Source: Methanobacteriota archaeon
GTDB lineage: Archaea > Thermoplasmatota > Thermoplasmata > RBG-16-68-12
DNA: 19,354 nucleotides
Direction: 5' to 3'
Assembly (NCBI GenBank): GCA_005878995.1
Contig: VBME01000023.1
Coordinates: 1-19,354, forward strand
The notes beneath the pieces are model-generated. The model saw only the letters and a program-made list of their open reading frames with translations, made no database searches and was not told where the DNA came from. Shown here in pieces: positions 13,875-19,354 of this stretch. How positions within the stretch are numbered: the first letter of the stretch is position 1; each line of letters opens with the position of its first letter. A program made the translations under genes and the position numbers.

Positions 13875-16277
13875 TCACAGCAGATAGAGCAAGGGAAAGA
13901 GGAAGACCCAGACCGCGTCGACCATTCCCCAATAGATCCCGAAGATTTCCACCGCACCCGCGGCCTGTGTCGTCGAACTCGCCTTGAGCGCCTTGACCAT
14001 GAGGTAGACGAGGGCGGTGAGACCCGCGACCACGTGCGCGCCGTGCACGCCCGTCAGGACGTAGTAGATGCTCGACGCCGTGTTCGTCGAGAAGGTGAAT
14101 CCGCCAGCGAACAGCTCGCGCCACTCGAACGCCTTGTTTACCATGAAGAACGCGCCGAGGGCGAACGTCGCGACCAAGGAGCCTTGCAGACCGCGGTACG
14201 ATCCTCTCCGCGCGAACGTCAGCGCGAAGACCATCGTGAGTCCGCTCGTCAACAAGACGATCGTGTTGAACCCTCCGAAGAAGATGTTGTGGACCTCCCC
14301 GGGCCTTGGCCAGACGAATCCGGTCAGCAGGCTGTTCATCCGGAGGAACACGTATGCGCCGAATAGCGTCCCGAAGAACGCGATCTCGCCGAAGATGAAG
14401 AACCACATCCCGAGGGAGACGTTCTCGAGTCGGGCGAACGGCCACTTTTCCCCGACCGCCTCGATCGGCTCCGAGAAACGTCCGCGGAGCGTCTCGCGGC
14501 CCCACCCGATGAAGGCGACGGCGAGGATCCCGGTCCCCAGGAAGAGCGCGGGCAGGCTCATGAGGAGTCCCCACAACGCAATACCGGCTCCCGCGGCGAC
14601 GACGATCGGCCAATGGCTCCAATGCTCTTCGTGAGACCCGGCTCCATAGCCGGCGTCCGCGTGGCCGCCGTCCGCCATGGCCACCGGCCGGTACGTGACG
14701 CCGGTCGCGGAAATGACGGGGACCCCCTCCGGGAAGTTGAATTCCGGCGGCGGGGATGGCACGCCCCATTCGAGCGAGTATCCGCCCCACGGATCCTTGT
14801 CGGCGGCCGGGCCGCGGCGGGCACTCCAGAGCAAATTCGCGAACATGATCAGTTGCGAGATCCCGAAGGTGAACGCCCCGAAGGTGATGAGGAAATTGTA
14901 ACCGACAAAGAGGGAGCCGATGTAGAACCCCGCATTGAGACTACTGCCGTACGTGAAAATGCGTCGCGGCATGTCGTAGAGAAGGTGCATCGGGAAGTAG
15001 AGCAGGTTGAATCCGATGATGTAGACGACGAAGTGAATCTTCCCGAGTCGCTCATTGTACATGCGACCCGTAATCTTGGGGAACCAGTAGTACAGACCGC
15101 CGAAGAGACCGGTCAATCCGCCGCCGACGATCGTGTAGTGGAAATGGCCGACGACCCAGAAGGTGCCCCGGAACGCCGTGTCGAGCGCGACGGATGAGTT
15201 GAACACCCCGGTGATGCCCCCGATGATGAACAGGCCGAGCGATCCGACCGCGAACAGCATCGGCGTCGCGAATCGGATCGAGCCGCCCCGCAGTGTAAGG
15301 ATGTAGGCTATGACGATGATTGCGAACGGGATCGAGATGAGTTCGGTCGTGACGTTGAAAGCCTCCAGGAGGCTTTGTGAGATGCCGGTCATGAACATGT
15401 GATGAGCCCACACGGTGAAACTCAGGATGCTCGCGATCGCGAGGCATGGGATGATGATCTTCTTCGCATAGAGCGGCCGGCGGCTGAACGTCGACAACAG
15501 GTCTCCGGTGATCCCGAAGCCGGGCAACAGGAGGACGTACACCTCCGGGTGGCCGAAGAACCAGAACATGTGGTCCCAGAGGAGAGGACCGCCTTGGGTC
15601 GAGGTGAAGAACACGGTCCCAAAGGTGCGGTCCGAGATGAGCAGGGTGAGGGCCGACACGAACGAAGGGAACGCCCACAGCATGAGGAGGCTGGTGAAAA
15701 TCCAGGCCCACGTGAACAAGGGCAGCTTCATCAGCGACATCCCAGGAGCGCGAAGCCGGAAGATCGTGACGAGGAAGTTCACCGTCGACACGATGCTCGA
15801 TGCCATGAGGAGCATCAGCGCGAGCCCCATCATCGAGCCGCCAACCGCGGGGCTGAACTCGACGGTGTTCAGCGGCGCGTACGTCGTCCATCCCCAGTCC
15901 GCTGTCCCGCCCCCCGCCAAGAAACTCGACAAGGCGAGGAGGCCGCTCGCGAGGTAGACCCAATAGCTGAGCGCATTGAGCCGGGGAAACGCCATGTCCC
16001 GCGCGCCGATTTGAATCGGCACGAAGTAGTTCGCGAACGCGGCGCCGAGCGGGGTCAGGACCCAGAGGAGCATAAGCAGGCCGTGCGTCGTGACGGCCTG
16101 GTTGTACTCATCCGGTTGAAGGAACGTATTGGACGGAATCGCGAGTTGCGTCCGGAACGTGAGGGCGAGCAGGCCTGCGGCCACGAAGAAGTAGAGCGAG
16201 GTCAACAGATACAGGATGCCGATGTCTTTGTGGTTTGTCGTGAAGAGCCATCGTTTCAGAGGGTGCCAGTCCACCAT
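13875..16277 (-). CDS. Cytochrome c oxidase subunit I+III fusion (A-type heme-copper oxidase)
   Basis: This 800-residue protein reduces O2 to water and pumps protons at the membrane. Residues about 1-500 are subunit I. H65 and H380 bind the low-spin heme, H378 the high-spin heme, and H243, H292 and H293 bind CuB, with Y247 for the His-Tyr crosslink. FGHPEVY (E245) marks the A1-like D-channel glutamate, and D94 and N101 (DMAFPRLN) match the D-channel entrance. MPRR propionate arginines are present. The K-channel lysine position is Ile321. From about 560 come two TM helices and then a subunit III domain (FSEPIEAVGEKWPFARLENV onward). ATG 16277 follows GGGG; the gene lies 12 nt after subunit II. 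Confidence 0.95.
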   Translation of the reverse strand: MVDWHPLKRWLFTTNHKDIGILYLLTSLYFFVAAGLLALTFRTQLAIPSNTFLQPDEYNQAVTTHGLLMLLWVLTPLGAAFANYFVPIQIGARDMAFPRLNALSYWVYLASGLLALSSFLAGGGTADWGWTTYAPLNTVEFSPAVGGSMMGLALMLLMASSIVSTVNFLVTIFRLRAPGMSLMKLPLFTWAWIFTSLLMLWAFPSFVSALTLLISDRTFGTVFFTSTQGGPLLWDHMFWFFGHPEVYVLLLPGFGITGDLLSTFSRRPLYAKKIIIPCLAIASILSFTVWAHHMFMTGISQSLLEAFNVTTELISIPFAIIVIAYILTLRGGSIRFATPMLFAVGSLGLFIIGGITGVFNSSVALDTAFRGTFWVVGHFHYTIVGGGLTGLFGGLYYWFPKITGRMYNERLGKIHFVVYIIGFNLLYFPMHLLYDMPRRIFTYGSSLNAGFYIGSLFVGYNFLITFGAFTFGISQLIMFANLLWSARRGPAADKDPWGGYSLEWGVPSPPPEFNFPEGVPVISATGVTYRPVAMADGGHADAGYGAGSHEEHWSHWPIVVAAGAGIALWGLLMSLPALFLGTGILAVAFIGWGRETLRGRFSEPIEAVGEKWPFARLENVSLGMWFFIFGEIAFFGTLFGAYVFLRMNSLLTGFVWPRPGEVHNIFFGGFNTIVLLTSGLTMVFALTFARRGSYRGLQGSLVATFALGAFFMVNKAFEWRELFAGGFTFSTNTASSIYYVLTGVHGAHVVAGLTALVYLMVKALKASSTTQAAGAVEIFGIYWGMVDAVWVFLFPLLYLL

Positions 16278-16289
16278 GTGATTCCCCGA

Positions 16290-17009
16290 TTACCCCGTCA
16301 GATACCAGTCATGGAAGTTGTCCGCGCTCAAGACAAGGAGATCCGCTATCATGAGGGCGTGGCCGGTCCCGCAGAGTTCGTAGCACCGAATCGCCTCCGG
16401 GTAAATGTCGACCTTCTCCGCCACGAACCACGCTTGGTTGATCCGACCGGGGATCGCGTCCCGCTTAATCTTGAGGAGCGCGACGCCGAACGAGTGGAAG
16501 ACGTCCGCGCTGGTGATGTTCAGGACGACCGTTCCGCTCCAGCAACCTCGGACCGCCGGGGTGCAGGTGCTGTTCAGGACGGGGACTCGAAGTTCGCCGA
16601 TCAGCTCCCGGGCGTTGGGATAGACGAATCGCCAACCCCACTGGAATCCGATTACGTCGACGTACAGGGCGTTCGGGTCGTTCGGCGGGTTCTGCAGAAA
16701 TGCATTGAGCGCAAAGGTGTTGAGCGTGAGGCCGAAAAACAGGGAGACCAACAGGGCGGTCAAAATTGCCGCGAGCGCGGGGTTCCCGCGGTCTTCCATG
16801 ACGCCAACTCGCGGCGCGTCTTTCGGTTCTGCGGTCCCCGGTTTTCGCCGGTACTTCGCGAGGAAATAGAAGAACATGACGAAGACGGCCCCGCCGACGA
16901 TCACCGCGGCGATGATGTACAGTGAGAACAACGACTGCCATTGCTCAGCCGAAGGGGCCAGAGCCGGCACGAGGCCCGGTAGTCCCGGTCGGGCGTAAAA
17001 AGGTTTCAA
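16290..17009 (-). CDS. Cytochrome c oxidase subunit II (CuA)
   Basis: The 239-residue protein has two TM helices (about 29-51 and 78-101) and an external cupredoxin domain. The binuclear CuA ligands are complete: H172 (VFHSFG), C209, E211, C213, H217 and M220 in CYELCGTGHALM. The aromatic electron-entry segment FQWGWRF is at 122-128. It accepts electrons from a carrier and passes them to heme in subunit I. The only reasonable start is TTG 17009; a TATA-like cttaaag (17035-17041) about 29 nt upstream suggests a leaderless transcript starting at TTG. It is the first gene of the four-gene oxidase operon. Confidence 0.94.
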   Translation of the reverse strand: MKPFYARPGLPGLVPALAPSAEQWQSLFSLYIIAAVIVGGAVFVMFFYFLAKYRRKPGTAEPKDAPRVGVMEDRGNPALAAILTALLVSLFFGLTLNTFALNAFLQNPPNDPNALYVDVIGFQWGWRFVYPNARELIGELRVPVLNSTCTPAVRGCWSGTVVLNITSADVFHSFGVALLKIKRDAIPGRINQAWFVAEKVDIYPEAIRCYELCGTGHALMIADLLVLSADNFHDWYLTG

Positions 17010-17033
17010 TCCACGCGGGCGCGTTGTTCAGAA

Positions 17034-17053
17034 TCTTTAAGCTAGGATAACTG
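17034..17053. promoter_or_regulatory. Divergent promoter between oxidase operon and cupredoxin gene
   Basis: A ctttaag element (17035-17041) can serve minus-strand subunit II (29 nt to TTG 17009). On the plus strand, the same element or ggataact (17045-17052, about 27 nt before ATG 17076) can serve the cupredoxin. The starts are only 66 nt apart, so the oxidase and this copper protein are likely regulated together. Confidence 0.5.
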
Positions 17054-17075
17054 ATGCCCCGCCCGAGAAGGGGTC

Positions 17076-17702
17076 ATGATGGAGGCTGAACCGTCGTCCG
17101 GCACGGCCGCAGGAGCCGCGCCGAAGAAGGGCGCTTTGTGGATCGCGATTGCGATTGTCGTCGCGGTCGCAATCACCGCGGCCGTCATGGACTTGGCGAT
17201 CTTTCCCGCGTTGGCGCCATCTCAGAATTACGTCAGGGTCCACATCATGACCTTCGACGTCGGATATGATCGCGCCAACTTCAATCCGGAAATCGATGCG
17301 AAGGCGGGGCAGCTCATCATCATCGAGATGAACAACAGCGGGACGATGGATCACGAGTTCCTGTTGTTCGACAAGGACCGCGCAACCATCTTGACATCGG
17401 CCAAGTACGCCCTCGCGCTCGCTGAGTCGCACCACACTGGATATCTCACGAACGAGTCGATCGGGAATGACACGGTCGACGAGTACACCGGGTACCACGA
17501 TTCCTGGGCGAACTTGAGCCGTGTTGGCTGTCCGGATTCGTGCATCGATCACGACGTCGCCGCCGACGGCGGGATCACCTTGTTCTGGTTCGTCATCAAT
17601 ACCCCGGGCAACTACTTCTTCGCGTGCCACCAGGTGGACCGGACCGACTGGAAGATCCACCAGGACAAGAATATGTGGGGCACCGTTGTCATCTCGGCCT
17701 GA
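17076..17702 (+). CDS. Membrane-anchored cupredoxin with expanded copper-ligand loop
   Basis: This 208-residue protein has one N-terminal TM helix (about 20-46) and an external cupredoxin domain. Apparent type-1 ligands are H93 (MDHEFLLF) and, near the C-terminus, C184, H195 and M200. The spacing C-x10-H-x4-M is longer than the usual C-x2-4-H, and H185 directly follows the Cys, so the copper site may be unusual. An insert at about 118-165 adds HH, a GCPDSC pair and several Asp/His residues. Divergent placement next to subunit II suggests an electron donor or copper-delivery role. ATG 17079 is an alternative start 3 nt downstream. Confidence 0.83.
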   Translation: MMEAEPSSGTAAGAAPKKGALWIAIAIVVAVAITAAVMDLAIFPALAPSQNYVRVHIMTFDVGYDRANFNPEIDAKAGQLIIIEMNNSGTMDHEFLLFDKDRATILTSAKYALALAESHHTGYLTNESIGNDTVDEYTGYHDSWANLSRVGCPDSCIDHDVAADGGITLFWFVINTPGNYFFACHQVDRTDWKIHQDKNMWGTVVISA

Positions 17703-18588
17703 CGCGTAGAAACCGCATCCGGTCTGCCCCGCGTCTTTCGCCGCCGACTCGGGCGTAAGTCGACGCGGAGGCTTCGACGGAGGTCGAGGGAACGTCCGGC
17801 AGCAACACATTCGTGAGGAAGGAGATCACGGTCCACAGGAGGACCAGCGTCACGATCAGCAAGAGCGTTGAGAATCCGAGGAGCCGCGAAAACGCGGATG
17901 CTGAGCCCATCCCTCCCATGAACGCAATCGGCGCAACGTAGGCGAGGAACAACCCAGAGACGGGCCCGCCGGCGCAGGCGGGGCATATCACCGCGAGCCC
18001 GAGGAGAGGACCCGGGAGGGTTCTCGCGGCTCGTTGGCTCGTCGCGATGACCTGGAAGGCCAGCGCGAACACGAGTCCCGAGAGAAGCGACAGTGCCGCA
18101 GCCGCAGCGACCGAATATGGCCGGAGCTGGATGCCAAAGGTGGTCGTGGGCGCCCAGGCGATCCCGGGACCGTAGCCGATCGCGCTTTCGATGACGACGA
18201 ACACCGGTTGCAGCGAACCCGAAAGGTCTACGACAAAGATGCCTTGCAGGAGCGCGTACGCGACCGCGTAGACCAGCGCGGAGATCGCCCAAACCTTGCG
18301 AACGTTCCTCCCGCGAGCCCGAAGGACTCGAATGTTTGGGACGAGAAACGCGCTCGCGCGGCGCATCGCCGGGCCAGTCTTCGGAGGGACGAGGTCGGGA
18401 CTGAAGTACAGCCGGAAGAACGCGTAGAGCACAAGGATCGAAGCGTCGATCCAAATCAAGGGCGCAAGCGAGACGAACCAGTCGAGCACGACATCGGTCC
18501 GAATCTCGCGAAGGACTTCACCGAACTCCGCGAACGACAGCGCCATCAGAATCAGCGAGAGCTCGAGCCAAACGATCCGAGTCCGCAT
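17689..18588 (-). CDS. Uncharacterised membrane protein with CPAC motif
   Basis: This 299-residue protein is not one I recognise. Main hydrophobic segments lie at about 8-20, 38-62, 99-120, 160-182, 192-222 and 238-262. A CPACAGG motif (C202, C205) lies in the membrane segment before SGLFLAYVAP, and two cysteines there could bind copper or act in thiol exchange. The C-terminal tail is Arg-rich. Its last 14 nt overlap the end of the convergent cupredoxin gene. A TATA-like cttctttt (about 18613-18620) lies near 28 nt before ATG 18588. Neighbouring copper genes suggest, but do not show, a link with copper handling. Confidence 0.78.
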   Translation of the reverse strand: MRTRIVWLELSLILMALSFAEFGEVLREIRTDVVLDWFVSLAPLIWIDASILVLYAFFRLYFSPDLVPPKTGPAMRRASAFLVPNIRVLRARGRNVRKVWAISALVYAVAYALLQGIFVVDLSGSLQPVFVVIESAIGYGPGIAWAPTTTFGIQLRPYSVAAAAALSLLSGLVFALAFQVIATSQRAARTLPGPLLGLAVICPACAGGPVSGLFLAYVAPIAFMGGMGSASAFSRLLGFSTLLLIVTLVLLWTVISFLTNVLLPDVPSTSVEASASTYARVGGERRGADRMRFLRVRPR

Positions 18589-18642
18589 TCAGGTCCGCAA
18601 GGAAGACCGAGGAAAAGAAGTTTCCCGAGCAACGCAAAAAGG

Positions 18643-18650
18643 CATTATAC
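18643..18650 (+). promoter_or_regulatory. Putative TATA box of tRNA-Leu
   Basis: The sequence cattatac is centred about 25 nt before the first tRNA base at 18672, standard archaeal spacing. Confidence 0.6.
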
Positions 18651-18671
18651 CGACCGCATGATGGCCGCGTC

Positions 18672-18785
18672 GCGGGGGTAGCTAAGCTCGGACAACGGCG
18701 CCGGACTTAAGATCCGGTCTCGCAGGAGTTCGTGGGTTCAAAAGCCTCGCGCGGGCGCGCGGGGCGGAAATTCCCATCCCCCGCA
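18672..18785 (+). tRNA. tRNA-Leu(UAA), interrupted by an intron in the T-loop
   Basis: Removing 18743-18771 leaves an 85-nt class II tRNA. The acceptor GCGGGGG (18672-18678) pairs perfectly with CCCCCGC (18778-18784), with discriminator A18785 and no encoded CCA. The anticodon arm CCGGA-CTTAAGA-TCCGG (18701-18717) gives TAA at 18708-18710. A long variable arm with CTC/GAG stem spans 18718-18731, as expected for Leu. The T-stem GTGGG (18732-18736) pairs with CCCAT (18773-18777), and splicing restores loop TTCAAAT. Unspliced, the 3' half looks broken, so simple scanning could miss it. Confidence 0.93.
18743..18771 (+). other. 29-nt archaeal tRNA intron at position 59/60 with BHB fold
   Basis: Bases 18744-18752 pair with 18757-18765 (9 bp, one G-T) around loop GGGC. 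The T-stem is the outer helix. Exon TTCA (18737-18740) faces intron GGAA (18766-18769), forming three Watson-Crick pairs and one A-G mismatch. It is flanked by 3-nt bulges AAA (18741-18743) and ATT (18770-18772). Cutting between the second and third base of each bulge removes exactly 18743-18771 and restores a standard 7-nt T-loop. Confidence 0.85.
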
Positions 18786-18821
18786 CACTCGTTCACCATT
18801 CCATCATGATAATTGCGGAAA

Positions 18822-18831
18822 ACATTTATCC
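18822..18831 (+). promoter_or_regulatory. Putative TATA box of the terminal cupredoxin gene
   Basis: The sequence acatttatcc lies about 40 nt before ATG 18867, predicting a start of transcription near 18853 and a leader of roughly 14 nt that includes a GAGG motif at 18855-18858. Confidence 0.45.
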
Positions 18832-18866
18832 GGGGCAATCTTCTCGCGACGCCCGAGGCATGGACG

Positions 18867-19354
18867 ATGAACCGATCTGGGAAGGCCCTCTGGGTCGCGA
18901 CTCTGACGTTTGCATTCGTAGCATCCGCGATCGCGGTCGTTCCGGCGCGGGCGGACACAAAGAGCTTCACGCTGTACGGGGGCATGTCCACCGGCTGGGG
19001 GTTCTCGAGTGCGTCCCAGTCAAACCCGGGTCCTACGATCATCGTGAATCGCGGGGATACAGTCGTCCTCACACTAAACTCGGTTGACCCCGCAAGTACG
19101 ACGCACAACTGGTTCATCGACTACAACAACAACCTCACGGCGGATACCGGCGAGCCGAAATCGAGTGACTTCAGCGGAACGACGGCTGGCAGCTTCACGT
19201 TCACGGCAAGCCAGGCCGGGACCTTCACATACCGCTGCGCCTACCATCCGACGACGATGAAGGGCGTCATCGTGATCCAGTCCCCGCCGACGTTCGAGTT
19301 GTATGGCGACGGCATCCGGGGATGGGGGCTGCAGAACACTACGACGGGCATCAC
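18867..19354 (+). CDS. Secreted cupredoxin, probably with tandem domains (3' end beyond window)
   Basis: The frame is open from ATG 18867 to the window edge (162 codons). Residues 1-29 form a signal peptide (MNRSGK, hydrophobic core, PARA cleavage). The first domain has type-1 copper ligands H80 (TTHNWF), C124, H127 and M131 in CAYHPTTM, an amicyanin/plastocyanin-like short loop. At about 143 a new segment, FELYGDGIRGWGL, echoes FTLYGGMSTGWGF at 34-46, implying a second cupredoxin repeat. An ATG at 18860 is in another frame. It is a candidate periplasmic-side electron carrier for the nearby oxidase; the missing end could instead extend into a multicopper oxidase-like protein. Confidence 0.82.
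   Translation, partial: MNRSGKALWVATLTFAFVASAIAVVPARADTKSFTLYGGMSTGWGFSSASQSNPGPTIIVNRGDTVVLTLNSVDPASTTHNWFIDYNNNLTADTGEPKSSDFSGTTAGSFTFTASQAGTFTYRCAYHPTTMKGVIVIQSPPTFELYGDGIRGWGLQNTTTGI

Noticed and set aside
13855..14790. 311-codon minus-strand frame inside the oxidase gene
   Set aside because: It lies in another frame of the subunit III region, is Arg/Gly-rich and lacks membrane character or recognisable motifs.
15399..16925. 508-codon plus-strand open frame opposite the oxidase genes
   Set aside because: It is antisense to unmistakable cytochrome oxidase subunits I and II. Its composition is extreme in Arg, Glu and Pro with no domain, as expected for an opposite-frame reading in GC-rich DNA.
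18672..18742. Truncated tRNA-Leu pseudogene
   Set aside because: The T-arm first appears broken, but the missing 3' half is present at 18772-18785 after a BHB-forming intron, with a perfect acceptor stem.
18743..18771. GC-rich hairpin as a transcription terminator
   Set aside because: The hairpin lies inside the tRNA T-loop, lacks a T-run, and its boundaries match the splice rule exactly.
1..19354. CRISPR array, insertion sequence or integrated element
   Set aside because: No spaced direct repeats, transposase, integrase or terminal inverted repeats were visible. Gene content and composition look uniform and chromosomal.

Overview
The window is a GC-rich archaeal chromosome segment. It opens with the end of a uS9 (rps9) gene followed by rpoN (RNA polymerase subunit Rpo10), an archaeal gene pair. 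Most genes have an A/T-rich TATA-like box about 26-29 nt before the start codon, as expected for archaeal leaderless transcripts. Both tRNA genes lack an encoded CCA and carry small introns with bulge-helix-bulge (BHB) folds. A fused cytochrome oxidase I+III gene, several blue-copper proteins and secreted PKD/sialidase-like proteins suggest an aerobic Thermoplasmatota-like archaeon. That placement is inference; no phylogenetic marker was searched.

Layout. 1-471: rps9 end, rpoN, and a tRNA-Pro(GGG) split by a 31-nt intron in the D-loop. 560-3475: a palindrome and a large secreted protein with PPC-like, BNR/Asp-box and C-terminal beta domains. 3558-6848 (minus): a cyclophilin, a secreted PQQ-type sugar dehydrogenase with PKD domains whose C-terminus looks broken, and an 8-TM protein. 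6986-8708: a VOC/glyoxalase-fold protein (+) and a DEAD-box RNA helicase (-). 8863-11515 (+): two uncharacterised proteins in tandem (the second with an HEIAE motif), a DUF488 protein and a small zinc-ribbon-like protein. 11522-13021: an SDR oxidoreductase (-) and a 6-TM protein (+) from a short divergent promoter region.

13109-17009 (minus) is a compact operon: cytochrome oxidase subunit II (complete CuA site), fused subunit I+III, a small 3-TM subunit IV-like protein and a membrane-anchored blue-copper protein. Diverging from it is a second anchored cupredoxin (17076-17702), followed by a convergent multi-TM protein with a CPAC motif (17689-18588). The end of the window holds tRNA-Leu(UAA), interrupted in its T-loop by a 29-nt intron, and the start of a secreted cupredoxin that runs off the edge. 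Together these encode a heme-copper terminal oxidase plus several candidate one-electron copper carriers. No c-type cytochrome or bc1 gene is present here.

The strongest unusual signals are the two tRNA introns at non-canonical positions (20/21 and 59/60), whose predicted BHB cuts each restore a normal tRNA. Others are the loss of the K-channel lysine in the oxidase, an expanded copper-ligand loop in one cupredoxin, and an apparent sugar dehydrogenase-cyclophilin fusion that is better explained by a frame-disrupting lesion.
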